Shown here: one piece after another, positions 51,389 to 59,804 of the stretch
Numbering within the stretch: position 1 is the first letter of the stretch
How the letters are laid out: each line of letters begins with the position of its first letter
Source: Mesorhizobium sp. B2-1-1
GTDB lineage: Bacteria; Pseudomonadota; Alphaproteobacteria; Rhizobiales; Rhizobiaceae
Assembly: GCF_006442975.2 (NCBI RefSeq)
Contig: NZ_CP083954.1
Span: 2,797,501 to 2,861,500, forward strand
Direction: 5' to 3'
Length of the DNA stretch: 64,000 nucleotides
Translations under genes and position numbers: made by a program
Notes under the pieces: generated by a model
Told to the model about the DNA's origin: nothing
Seen by the model: the letters and a program-made list of their open reading frames with translations, nothing else
The model's database searches: none

Positions 51389-52569
51389 CACGATACCCTT
51401 TTCCAGATGGTCGCGGCCGCCGGGGCGGGGCGTGCGAGCGACAGGATGAAATCGGTGAGGCCGGCCAGCGACGAGCCGTCGACCAGATCGTCGAGGTCGG
51501 GCAGGATGGCGCGCAGCGCCGCTGTCGCCGGCTGGAAGCGCGGATCGCCGGCCAGCGGGGTCGCCAGCGACAGCCGGAAGGCGCGGGCGCTAAGCCTGCG
51601 CATGGCAATCTCCAGTTCAGCATGGTCGCCGCGCTCCAGCGCGTCGGAGAGAATGACGACCGCGGCGCCGCGCGTGAACGACGAAAAGCGCGGCACCGAG
51701 AGGAATGCCAGCAGGGTCGGTCCCATGCGGGTGCCGCCATCCCAATCGTCGACCTGGGCCGCCGCGCGCGCCAGCGCCTGATCGCGGTCGCGGATGCGCA
51801 ATGCCGAGGTGATGCGGGTGAGCCGCGTGCCGAAGGTAAAGATCTCGGCGCGGTCCGCGCCCTGGACGGCGGCATGCGCCAGCTTGAGATAGTCGGCGGT
51901 GTGCAGCTTCATCGAGCCGGAGACATCGATCAAGAGCAGCAGTTTGCGCGGCACGGTCTGGCGGCGGCGCAGCAGCGGCGAGGGGACATCGCCATCTGCG
52001 CCGACGATTTCCCTGAGCGAGCGGCGCAGGTCGAGCTTGCCGCGCGAATGGGTACGCACAGTGCGGAAGGAACATCGGGCGGGCAGGGCCGATGACAGCT
52101 TTCGGCGAAACGCCGTCAGACTGTCGTCGTCGCGCTGGAAGTCGCGCGAGCTCAACTGCTCCAGGGCAGAAGACAACTCGCCGCCTTCCTGTTTCTGCTC
52201 GGCCTCGATCCGTTCGTCGTCGGCACCGCCATCATCCTTGATGCGCGTTTCCTCGTCTGCATCGCCTTCGATCACAGCTGACGCGTTGCCATAGAAATGG
52301 CTCTGGAAATGCGCTTCGAATTCGTCGCGGCGGTCAGGCGGCGGCGCTAGTGTGGCCAGGGCCGCCTCACGGATGTCCGCCATCGAGCGCGGCCCCAGCA
52401 GGGTCACGGCCTGCATGAAACGGGAGACTTGTTCCGGGGCAATAGCGAAGCCGTAGCGGCGCAGCAGGCGAGCGAAGCTGAGCAAGGGCGTTGCGGCGCG
52501 GGGGAGATGTCCGGCAGGACAGAGGGGGGCGCTGTCCCGCCCGCGTTGCTGAATGACGTCGCGGCTCAC
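51388..52569 (-). CDS. VWA-domain protein, CoxE-like
   Basis: A 393-residue protein. The N-terminal half is helical and acidic (DADEETRIKDDGGADDERIE). The C-terminal half from about 195 is a von Willebrand A domain with the MIDAS motif DVSGSMK in KLLLLIDVSGSMKLHTADYL, followed by DDWDGGTRMGPTLLAFL and VVILSDALERGD. CoxE-type VWA proteins work with a MoxR ATPase to insert or mature the metal centre of molybdenum hydroxylases. I use the GTG at 52569, which overlaps the MoxR stop (GTGA). The upstream extension to 52716 overlaps MoxR and is not family-like. Confidence 0.85.
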   Translation of the reverse strand: MSRDVIQQRGRDSAPLCPAGHLPRAATPLLSFARLLRRYGFAIAPEQVSRFMQAVTLLGPRSMADIREAALATLAPPPDRRDEFEAHFQSHFYGNASAVIEGDADEETRIKDDGGADDERIEAEQKQEGGELSSALEQLSSRDFQRDDDSLTAFRRKLSSALPARCSFRTVRTHSRGKLDLRRSLREIVGADGDVPSPLLRRRQTVPRKLLLLIDVSGSMKLHTADYLKLAHAAVQGADRAEIFTFGTRLTRITSALRIRDRDQALARAAAQVDDWDGGTRMGPTLLAFLSVPRFSSFTRGAAVVILSDALERGDHAELEIAMRRLSARAFRLSLATPLAGDPRFQPATAALRAILPDLDDLVDGSSLAGLTDFILSLARPAPAAATIWKRVS

Positions 52570-53447
52570 GCCAGCACCTCGTCGACGATCCGGCCGAGCT
52601 CGGGCGCGATGTAGGACAGATCCTCCTCGTCCTTGATCAGCACGCCGATGGCGCGGCGGAAGGCTTCCGGCCATGGACTGCCGCCTTTTTCGAGAATGGT
52701 CGCGGCATTGGCCCATTCGACCGCCTCGGCGATGCCGGGCGGTTTGGCGAGTGGACGCGCGCGGATGGTCTGCACGGCTGTGGCCACGGCGCGTGCCGTT
52801 GCCTCTGCGACATCGCCGGCGCGCAGCATGATGATGGCCGCCTCACGCTCGGCATCGGGATAGCCAATCCAGTGATAGACGCAACGCCGCCGGAGCGCTT
52901 CGGCGAGTTCGCGGGTGCGGTTGGAGGTCAGGATGACGATCGGCTGTGCGGTGGCGCGGATGGTGCCGCGCTCGGGAATGCTGATCTGGAAGTCGGAAAG
53001 AAACTCCAACAGCAGCGCCTCGAATTCGTGGTCGGAACGGTCGATCTCGTCGACCAGCAGGATGCGCTGCTCCGGCGCCTTCAGGACCTGCAGCAGCGGG
53101 CGGGCGATCAGAAAGCGGTCGTCGTAGATATCGACTTCTTGCTCGCCGGCATGGCGGATGGCGAGCAGCTGGCGCTGGTAGTTCCACTCATAGAGCGCAT
53201 GCGCGGCGTCTATGCCTTCATAGCATTGCAACCGCACCAGATCGCGGCCGAGCAGCCCGGCGATTGCCTTGGCCGCTTCCGTCTTGCCGACGCCCGGAGC
53301 GCCTTCGAGCAGCAGCGGCTTGCCCAGCCGGATCGCCAGGAAGATGGCCGTCGCCAGGCTTTCATCAGCCAGATAATGCGAGGCAGCGAGGCGCTCGGCG
53401 ACCGCTTCTGGCGAAGTCGCGACCGTTTCGGCGTTTACCTCGGGCAT
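52566..53447 (-). CDS. MoxR-family AAA+ ATPase, CoxD-like
   Basis: A 293-residue AAA+ protein. Walker A is GAPGVGKT (49-56), Walker B is ILLVDEIDRSDHEFEAL, sensor 1 is IVILTSNRTRELAEALRRR, and the arginine finger region follows with CVYHWIGYPDAERE. MoxR ATPases act as chaperones for cofactor insertion with VWA partners; CoxD does this for the CuSMoO2 site in CO dehydrogenase. The ATG at 53447 follows the catalytic-subunit gene by 8 bases. The copresence of CoxG-, CoxE- and CoxD-like genes makes the maturation role likely. Confidence 0.87.
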   Translation of the reverse strand: MPEVNAETVATSPEAVAERLAASHYLADESLATAIFLAIRLGKPLLLEGAPGVGKTEAAKAIAGLLGRDLVRLQCYEGIDAAHALYEWNYQRQLLAIRHAGEQEVDIYDDRFLIARPLLQVLKAPEQRILLVDEIDRSDHEFEALLLEFLSDFQISIPERGTIRATAQPIVILTSNRTRELAEALRRRCVYHWIGYPDAEREAAIIMLRAGDVAEATARAVATAVQTIRARPLAKPPGIAEAVEWANAATILEKGGSPWPEAFRRAIGVLIKDEEDLSYIAPELGRIVDEVLA

Positions 53448-53455
53448 GTCGGTCC

Positions 53456-54460
53456 TCAGGTCGTCGCTTGCGCCTTGAGCGCACGCAAAATGCGTTCCGG
53501 CGTGATCGGTAGCGTGTCGATGCGCACGCCGACAGCGTCGAAAACGGCATTGGCGACCGCCGGAATCTGTGGATTGGCGCACATTTCGCCGGGCCCCTTG
53601 GCGCCGTAAGGACCATCTGCCGAGGGCCGCTCCAGCACGATAATCTCGGTTTCGGCCAGGTCGCCGGGACCTGGCATCAGATACTGGTTGAAGTCGGTGC
53701 CGCCGTGGTCACGGTTAGGATAATAGGGCTCGGTCGTTTCGTAGAGCGCATGGCTGATGCCCATCCAGGAGCCGCCGACCAGCTGCTGCTCGACCATCTT
53801 GGGATTCAGCGCACGGCCGATCTCGAAGACGTTCTTCACCGTCAGCACCGTCACCTCGCCGGTCTCGTCATCGACCTCGACCTCGGCCACCGTGCAGGCA
53901 TGCGCGTAACAGGTCGACGGCTTCATCGCGCCGGTCTCCTTCTCCGGATAGGAGCGCGGGATGAGGAACATGCCGCGTCCCGAGATCGAGCGGCCGCGCT
54001 TGAAATGCGCCGACAGAGCGACGTCGAAGATCGAGATCGATTTCTGCGGCGCGCCCTTCACCAATATGTTGCCCTGACCGTCGGTCTCGAGGTCGGAGGC
54101 GTTGACCTCCAACTCCTCCGCGGCCACTTCCAGCATCACCTGGCGGGCTTCCCTCGCCGCCTGGATGACGGCGTTGCCGGCGCGGTGCGTGCCGCGCGAG
54201 GCGAAAGTGCCCATGCAGTGCGGGCCGGTGTCGGTATCGGCGGTGTCGACGACGACGCGGTCGGTCGGCACGCCAATTGTCTCGGCGCAGATCTGCGCCA
54301 TGATCTGCTTCATGCCCTGGCCGAGATCGACCGATGATAGGGTCACCATGAAATTGCCGGTTGGGGTCGAATGCACCAGCGCCTGGGTGGGATCGCCGCC
54401 AAGGTTCATGCCCGTGGGATAATTGATCGCGGCAACGCCGCGTCCGCGCCTGATCGCCAT
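53456..54460 (-). CDS. Molybdenum hydroxylase large subunit, C-terminal half
   Basis: A 334-residue protein corresponding to the second molybdopterin-binding domain of xanthine dehydrogenase/CoxL-type enzymes. VDLGQGMKQIMAQICAETIG (44-63) has the Q residue that contacts the cofactor. TDTGPHCMGTFASRGTHRAG follows, and GAKGPGE (286-292) carries the catalytic Glu292. It begins only 1 base after the stop of the N-terminal half. The complete set of motifs and a proper ATG indicate a deliberate two-chain large subunit rather than a broken gene; ribosome site GGGAG lies inside the upstream gene's last codons. Confidence 0.85.
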   Translation of the reverse strand: MAIRRGRGVAAINYPTGMNLGGDPTQALVHSTPTGNFMVTLSSVDLGQGMKQIMAQICAETIGVPTDRVVVDTADTDTGPHCMGTFASRGTHRAGNAVIQAAREARQVMLEVAAEELEVNASDLETDGQGNILVKGAPQKSISIFDVALSAHFKRGRSISGRGMFLIPRSYPEKETGAMKPSTCYAHACTVAEVEVDDETGEVTVLTVKNVFEIGRALNPKMVEQQLVGGSWMGISHALYETTEPYYPNRDHGGTDFNQYLMPGPGDLAETEIIVLERPSADGPYGAKGPGEMCANPQIPAVANAVFDAVGVRIDTLPITPERILRALKAQATT

Positions 54461-54461
54461 C

Positions 54462-55829
54462 TCAAGCTCCCTTCGCGTAGGAGGACATCGCCATGTACTT
54501 CTCGGCCACGGGCCAGTTGGCGGCGCGCGAAGCCTCCTGCATGCACTCTATGAGGGCCGCCCCTTCGGTCGGCTGGCGATGCGCCTTCATATCGCCGTCG
54601 CGATAGGCGTTGATGAAGCGGAATTCGAGCGGATCCATGCCGATCAGCCGCGCCAGCTTGTCCATCTGCACCTCCAGCGCGAAGTCACCGATGGTGACGC
54701 CGAAGCCGCGCATGGCGGAGGAGGGGGTGCGGTTGGTGTAGACGCAGTACGTGTCGATCCAGACATTGGGGATGGTGTAGGGGCCGGGATAGTGCCCCGC
54801 GCCCTTCTGGGCGCCATAGGGCGAATGGCGGGAGTAGGCGCCGGCGTCGGTGTAGCCGGTGACTTTGCGCGCGACGATGCGGCCGTCCTTCATCACGCCG
54901 TCCTTGATGACGACCTTTTCGGCCGCGCGAGGTGACGAGATCTGCATCTCCTCCTCGCGGCTGTAGGTAAAACAGACCGGTCGCCCTGTTAGCTTGGCGC
55001 CGAGGATCGCGATCGGTTCGACGATGACATCGACCTTGCCGCCAAAGCCGCCGCCGACCGTGCCGCCGACGAAATGCAGCTTGCTGCCCGGCATCTGCAA
55101 AATGATCGACGTGTTGTCGAGGGTGAAGAACATCGCCTGCGTGTTGGTATAGCAGGTGAAGCGGTCATTGCCCTCCGGTGCCACGATACAGCCGGTGGTC
55201 TCGGTCGGCGCATGCTCTATCGGCGAGGACTGGTAGCTTTGTTCGAGGACGTAGTCGGCCTCGGCAAACCCCGCCTCGACATCGCCGAAGCGCACCTTGC
55301 GGCACTCGCCGCTGTCATAGAGATAGTAGTTCTGGCCGTGATACTCGTTGACGAGGGGCGCGCCGGGCTTCAGCGCTTCCTCCATGTCGAAGACGGCCGG
55401 CAGCACCTCGTAGTCGACCTTGACCTTGGCCGCGGCTTCCTGGGCGGCGCGCTCCGTCTCGGCCAGCACCGCCACCACGGCCTCGCCCTTCCAGCGCACC
55501 TTGCCGTCGGCCAGAACCGCCTCGTCCTCCGGCCCGATCTGGATCAGGATCAGGATGGTGTAGACATTGTGCGGGACGTCCCTGGCGGTGAGAATTTTCA
55601 CCACGCCCGGATGTTTTTCCGCTTCGGACGTATCGATCGATCGGATGCGGGCATGATGGTGCGGGCTGCGCACCATCTTCAGATGCAGCATGCCGGGAAA
55701 GTTGCGGTCGGCGAAATAGGCGGTTTTGCCGGTGACATGGCCGGGCGAATCCGAGCGGGGCCTCGGCTGGCCGATCTCGTTGAGGTCATCCTTGCGGACG
55801 TCCGAAAAATAGCTTTTGCGCAGTTCCAT
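54462..55829 (-). CDS. Molybdenum hydroxylase large subunit, N-terminal half
   Basis: A 455-residue protein equal to the a/b hammerhead and first molybdopterin-binding domains of xanthine dehydrogenase family enzymes. GHVTGKTAYFADRNFPGMLH begins the hammerhead, HAPTETTGCIVAPEG and GGTVGGGFGGKVDVIVEPIA contain the cofactor loops, and SAMRGFGVTIGDFALEVQMD the substrate-proximal Arg region. The chain ends at KYMAMSSYAKGA where single-chain enzymes run on into the second half. The active-site loop has no Cys-containing VAYRCSFR motif, so it is not a true CO dehydrogenase. Substrate unknown. Confidence 0.87.
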   Translation of the reverse strand: MELRKSYFSDVRKDDLNEIGQPRPRSDSPGHVTGKTAYFADRNFPGMLHLKMVRSPHHHARIRSIDTSEAEKHPGVVKILTARDVPHNVYTILILIQIGPEDEAVLADGKVRWKGEAVVAVLAETERAAQEAAAKVKVDYEVLPAVFDMEEALKPGAPLVNEYHGQNYYLYDSGECRKVRFGDVEAGFAEADYVLEQSYQSSPIEHAPTETTGCIVAPEGNDRFTCYTNTQAMFFTLDNTSIILQMPGSKLHFVGGTVGGGFGGKVDVIVEPIAILGAKLTGRPVCFTYSREEEMQISSPRAAEKVVIKDGVMKDGRIVARKVTGYTDAGAYSRHSPYGAQKGAGHYPGPYTIPNVWIDTYCVYTNRTPSSAMRGFGVTIGDFALEVQMDKLARLIGMDPLEFRFINAYRDGDMKAHRQPTEGAALIECMQEASRAANWPVAEKYMAMSSYAKGA

Positions 55830-55839
55830 CTTGCTTCCC

Positions 55840-56322
55840 TCAGGCCGCGTTCTGCGAGTTGGCGCGAGCGGCGGTGAGCACCGCCTGGATGATAGGCTCG
55901 TAGCCTGTACAGCGGCATATGTTGCCCGACAGCGCTTCGACGACATCGTCGCGGCTGGGATCGGGCGTGTGGTCGAGCAACACCTTGGCCGCCATGAGCA
56001 TGCCCGGCGTGCAGAAGCCGCATTGGGTGGCGAAGGCGTCGAGAAAGGCGCGCTGCAGCGGATGCAGGACGCCGCCTTCGGCAAGACCCGATGTGGTGGT
56101 GATGGCAGCGCCGTTGCAGGTTTCGGCGAGCGTCAGACAGGACAGCCGGAGCTCACCGTCGACGATCACCGAGCAGGCGCCACAGGTGCCTTGATGGCAG
56201 CCGCCCTTCGGCGAAGTGTCGCCGATCTTGTCGCGCAAGGCGTTGAGCAGCGTGGTGCCGCTTTCGACGAATTCGGCCTTCTCAGAACCGTTGAGCGTGA
56301 ACTGGACGGGAACCTTTGCCAT
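55840..56322 (-). CDS. Molybdenum hydroxylase 2Fe-2S subunit
   Basis: A 160-residue iron-sulfur protein (CoxS/XdhC-like). The plant-ferredoxin cluster uses Cys42, 47, 50 and 62 (GCHQGTCGACSV, LSCLTL). The four-helix cluster uses Cys101, 104, 136 and 138 (QCGFCTPGM, NICRCTGYEP), the second cluster next to the molybdopterin. GAGGAAGA immediately before the ATG at 56322 sets the start. It passes electrons from the split catalytic subunit to the FAD subunit encoded just upstream. Confidence 0.92.
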   Translation of the reverse strand: MAKVPVQFTLNGSEKAEFVESGTTLLNALRDKIGDTSPKGGCHQGTCGACSVIVDGELRLSCLTLAETCNGAAITTTSGLAEGGVLHPLQRAFLDAFATQCGFCTPGMLMAAKVLLDHTPDPSRDDVVEALSGNICRCTGYEPIIQAVLTAARANSQNAA

Positions 56323-56374
56323 TCTTCCTCCTTGCGCGCCTGCCCCGCAGGGCAAGCGCGCGCCCCGAATGTGA

Positions 56375-57169
56375 CTAGCTGAGCAGCAGCCGACCGAGAT
56401 GAACCGGCAGCACTTGCGCGCGATACCAGGCGCTGGCGATCGGGTCGGTGATTGGTGCGGTGCCGTCGCCCGCGGCGGCCAGTGCCGAAGCGATGCCGTC
56501 CGCGTCCAGTGTCCTGCCGAGCAGCGCTTTTTCGGCTGTCTTGGCTCGCATCGGCCGGTCGGCCATACAACCGAGCGCGATGCGCGCCGAGGATATCGTG
56601 CCGTCGCCGGCTTGTTCCAGGATAGCGGCGATACTGAGCACCGAGACGCCCTTGGGCTTTACCCGCGAGACCTTCACGAATCGAAAGCTTCCCTGTGCCG
56701 GCCGCGTGAAGCTGACCGAGGTGACGATCGCGCGGCTCCCGCCCCGCTTGGCCAGAAACGCTTCCATCGGCATTTCGCCGTCATTGGTGCTCACCATGGC
56801 GTCCAGCGCCAGCAGGGCGACTGCGAAATCGCCATAGGGGCTTGGCGCAAACAGATTGCCGCCGACGGTCGCCATGTTGCGGATCGCCGGACCGCCAACC
56901 GCACGCGCGGCCTTGGCAAGCTGGCCGAGCTCGGGATGGCGGGCGATCGCCGCCATGGTCACCGAAGCGCCGATGCGGATCGTGCCGCCGGAGACCGTGA
57001 TGACCGACAAGGCCGGGTCGGTCGACCTGACAAGGCCGGAGACCGAAACGTCGCCCTCATTGGCGGCGCGCAAGACGAGCGTGCCACCGCCGAGATAGCG
57101 CGTGCCGGCGGCTTTCAGCGCCGCGCTGGCGTCTTTCACCGTTGCAAAACTCTGCAATGCCAGCGCCAC
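56375..57169 (-). CDS. Molybdenum hydroxylase FAD-binding subunit, CoxM-like
   Basis: A 264-residue FAD protein. The FAD/pyrophosphate motif is AAGTRYLGGGTLVLRAANEG, followed by IRIGASVTMAAIARHPEL and VGGPAIRNMATVGGNLFAPS, the two conserved PCMH-type blocks. The C-terminal CO-dehydrogenase flavoprotein domain includes SVLSIAAILEQAGDGTISSA. It is about 20-30 residues shorter than usual CoxM. It accepts electrons from the 2Fe-2S subunit and passes them to an external acceptor. It lies 10 bases after the SRPBCC gene. Confidence 0.9.
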   Translation of the reverse strand: MALALQSFATVKDASAALKAAGTRYLGGGTLVLRAANEGDVSVSGLVRSTDPALSVITVSGGTIRIGASVTMAAIARHPELGQLAKAARAVGGPAIRNMATVGGNLFAPSPYGDFAVALLALDAMVSTNDGEMPMEAFLAKRGGSRAIVTSVSFTRPAQGSFRFVKVSRVKPKGVSVLSIAAILEQAGDGTISSARIALGCMADRPMRAKTAEKALLGRTLDADGIASALAAAGDGTAPITDPIASAWYRAQVLPVHLGRLLLS

Positions 57170-57179
57170 GGCCCGCTCC

Positions 57180-57623
57180 TCAACCCTGGCCGGCGAAATG
57201 GCTCTTCAGGGCGTTGAAGCCGCCCTGGAAGACATTGGCGCCCATGCCCTCGGCCAGCTTGTCGGCTTCTTCGGGTGCTGCGTCGAAGCTGGCGGTCCAT
57301 TCGGCATAGGTGCGGTCGCCGTCGGTGACGCGCCGCAATTGCAGCGTAGCCCTGTGGTTGGTGAGCGGCTGCGGCGTTTCCAGGATCGAATAGCTGACGA
57401 GGAAATTCTCATCGGAGAAATCGAGCAGCTTTTCGCGCAGCCGCGCGCCGCTGGCCAGCTGGAAGTTGCGCACGCAGCCGATCGTGGTGGCGTCCTTGCC
57501 GTCCTCGATATGGCTTTCGACCATGCGCGGATGCCAATTCGGCAGTCCGTTGAAGTCGCGGATGCGCGCCCAGACCTTTTCGACCGGCGCGTCGATGACG
57601 GTGGAGATGGTGACATCAGCCAT
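57180..57623 (-). CDS. SRPBCC-family protein, CoxG/PYR-like
   Basis: A 147-residue START-like protein of the polyketide cyclase/dehydrase group. VTISTVIDAPVEKVWARIRD (4-23) and FNGLPNWHPRMVESHIEDGK (24-43) are the family's first strand and helix. WTASFDAAPEEADKLAEGMG and the long C-terminal helix close the cavity. GGGAAAGAGCAT precedes the ATG. Such proteins bind hydrophobic ligands; CoxG-like members accompany molybdenum hydroxylases and may help anchor the enzyme or bind the substrate. It is the first gene of this reverse operon. Confidence 0.82.
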   Translation of the reverse strand: MADVTISTVIDAPVEKVWARIRDFNGLPNWHPRMVESHIEDGKDATTIGCVRNFQLASGARLREKLLDFSDENFLVSYSILETPQPLTNHRATLQLRRVTDGDRTYAEWTASFDAAPEEADKLAEGMGANVFQGGFNALKSHFAGQG

Positions 57624-57740
57624 ATGCTCTTTCCCCTGCAAACGTTCTGCTTGGGACGGTAGGCCGATCGTGGTCGCGGTGCTTATCAATGCGTCTTGGG
57701 CACGTATCAATCAGTCTGAAAATAGCCGGTTTCCGGCCCG

Positions 57741-58568
57741 TCAGGACACTGCTCGCGCCGCTTCGCGATAGAGCGTCGGCGGCACGCCGACATGGTCGCG
57801 GAAGAAACGCGAGAAATTGCCCTGGGTGGTGAAGCCGAGATTGCAGGCGACCGATATCAGCGGCTCATGCGACCACTGGAGCTGGCGCACCGCTTCCTCC
57901 ATGCGCAGCGTGTTCCAGTAGACGTTGGGCGTCAAACTGGTCTGTTCTTTGAACAGGGCGAAGAAATGCGGCCGCGACAGGCCGACGCTGCGCGCCACGT
58001 CATCGAAGGAGATACGCTCGCAGACATTGGCTTTCATCAGCTGGATCGCCTTGCGGACGCGGAAATCCTGCATGGTGTTCACGCGGCCGCGCGGCTCCTG
58101 CGGAGCTGAAGCGTCGGCGGCATCCAGCACCGAATCGATGAAGCGCTCGATCTCGTAATTGGCGACATCGTCAATGCTCTCATTGTCGGTCAGATGATCG
58201 AGCAGGCCGGCAGCGGCCTGGTGCAGCCAGGGTTCGAGCGTGATTGCCGCCTGCGCGAAAAGCGGCGCGGACGATGGCAGGTCACGGCGCCGCCGTGCCC
58301 AATCCGCGTCGATGTAGAAGGCGAGGAACAGGCCCGGTGTGCCGTCCTGCGACAGCACATGGCTGTGCGGCTGCAACGAGTTGATGCCGGCAGCCGTGCC
58401 AGGCCCAAGCAGGACCGTCTCACGACCGATGGTCATCTCGCCGGCGGTGCCTTCCAGCCAGATGATGAGATGTGCCTCGACATGGGCATGCGTGACGAAG
58501 TCGCTTGCGACATTCAGGACAGAAACATGTCCGAACCGGCCCCAGTAGAGCCTGATCGCTTCCGTCAT
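57741..58568 (-). CDS. AraC-family transcriptional regulator
   Basis: A 275-residue regulator. Residues about 1-130 form a cupin-like sensor domain (HAHVEAHLIIWLEGTAGEMT). The AraC helix-turn-helix pair covers about 175-270: CERISFDDVARSVGLSRPHF and NLGFTTQGNFSRFFRDHVG, ending in the typical GVPPTLYR. The ATG at 58568 is chosen because the upstream frame is non-coding. It lies 117 bases upstream of the molybdenum-hydroxylase operon on the same strand and likely activates it in response to the substrate. Confidence 0.87.
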   Translation of the reverse strand: MTEAIRLYWGRFGHVSVLNVASDFVTHAHVEAHLIIWLEGTAGEMTIGRETVLLGPGTAAGINSLQPHSHVLSQDGTPGLFLAFYIDADWARRRRDLPSSAPLFAQAAITLEPWLHQAAAGLLDHLTDNESIDDVANYEIERFIDSVLDAADASAPQEPRGRVNTMQDFRVRKAIQLMKANVCERISFDDVARSVGLSRPHFFALFKEQTSLTPNVYWNTLRMEEAVRQLQWSHEPLISVACNLGFTTQGNFSRFFRDHVGVPPTLYREAARAVS

Positions 58569-58745
58569 GGGTATATCCTCCCGCAGGCGACTGGCCTCCC
58601 TTCGCCTGCTTGGGGATTGTGCGGCCGGTTTTCCGTATCCGTCAAGGCATAGCCGCACGGCCGGTATTCGCGGCAGGCCGCCTCAGCCGATTTTCAGACT
58701 GAACGATAGGACGGAAATGAACGGCGGTTCGGCGAAGACAGGCTT

Positions 58746-59744
58746 TTAATCGCTTCGCCTGAAGTTGCGGATGCGGTCGAACAGCACCGCCAGCAGGATG
58801 GCGCCGCCGATGAAGGTGCCCTGCCAAAAGGCGTTAATACCGAGCAGGCCGAGGCTGTTGCGGATCACCTCGATGAGGGCGGCACCCACGATGGCGCCAA
58901 AGGCGGTGCCGAAGCCGCCGGCGAGATTGGCGCCGCCGATGACGGTGGCGGCGATGACCTGCAGCTCCATGCCGTTGCCGAGATTGGTGGTGACGGCGCC
59001 CAGCCAGCCGGTCTGGATGATGCCGGCAATTCCCGCCGACAGCGCCGAGATCATGTAGACGGCGACCTTGATCTGGCGCACCGGAACGCCGGTCAGCGTC
59101 GCCGCATGCTCGTTGCCGCCAATGGCGAAGATATGCCGGCCGAACTTGGTCCAGCGCAGGATGAAGCCGGTGATCAGCGCCAAAAGGATCATGTAGAGCA
59201 CCGGATTGGCGATCCCGAACAGCCAGGCGCCGCCGCCCAGCGCCAGCAGCTTGTCGTGATCGGGCCCGAACTGGAAGACGACGGTGTTGTTGGAGGCGAC
59301 CATGGCGAGGCTGCGGGCGATCGACAGCATGCCGAGCGTCACCACGAAGGGCGGAAAGCCGAGATAGGCGATCAGAATGCCGTTGAAGCCGCCGATGACG
59401 AGTGCGGTGACGATCGAAGCCAGGATGCCGACTTCGATCGAAAACCCGGCATGCATGGTAACGGCCAGCACCATCGAGCACAGGCACAGCACCGAACCGA
59501 CCGAGAGGTCGATGCCGCCGGTGATGATGACGAAGGTCATGCCCAGCGCGACAATGGCGACGAAGGTGACGTTGCGGGTGATGTTGAAGAGGTTCTTCGG
59601 GGTGGCGAAGGCATCCGTGGCAAAGGACAGGAAGATACAGGCGAGGATGACGGCGATCACCACCCAGAACGTCTGGCTGGAGAGCAGCCGCGACAGAAAA
59701 CTGTGCTGTTTCTGCGCGATCGTCTGATCAAGGGTGACTGCCAT
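58746..59744 (-). CDS. Ribose-type ABC permease
   Basis: A 332-residue BPD_transp_2 permease with about ten helices. FVIITGGIDLSVGSVLCLCS (about 75-94) has the DLSVG motif, IGGNEHAATLTGVPVRQIKV the cytoplasmic loop, and ATVIGGANLAGGFGTAFGAI the GG motif (Gly-Phe-Gly in place of Gly-Arg-Gly). It follows its ATPase on the reverse strand by 60 bases. The partner binding protein is divergent at 61,004, sharing the control region with GntR-type operators. Confidence 0.88.
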   Translation of the reverse strand: MAVTLDQTIAQKQHSFLSRLLSSQTFWVVIAVILACIFLSFATDAFATPKNLFNITRNVTFVAIVALGMTFVIITGGIDLSVGSVLCLCSMVLAVTMHAGFSIEVGILASIVTALVIGGFNGILIAYLGFPPFVVTLGMLSIARSLAMVASNNTVVFQFGPDHDKLLALGGGAWLFGIANPVLYMILLALITGFILRWTKFGRHIFAIGGNEHAATLTGVPVRQIKVAVYMISALSAGIAGIIQTGWLGAVTTNLGNGMELQVIAATVIGGANLAGGFGTAFGAIVGAALIEVIRNSLGLLGINAFWQGTFIGGAILLAVLFDRIRNFRRSD

Positions 59745-59804
59745 TATCGACCTTTCCTGCCGGCAGCGAAACGCGCCAGCGCAATGAAATCCGGTTTGCC
59801 GCTC

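Noticed and set aside
53456..55829. Frameshift pseudogene reading of the molybdenum hydroxylase large subunit
   Set aside because: Both parts keep intact motifs, and a proper ATG with ribosome site follows the stop by one base, so a split gene is more likely than a dead one.
54462..56322. Assignment as true aerobic CO dehydrogenase
   Set aside because: The catalytic chain lacks the characteristic Cys-containing active-site loop, so only a Cox-like organisation can be claimed.
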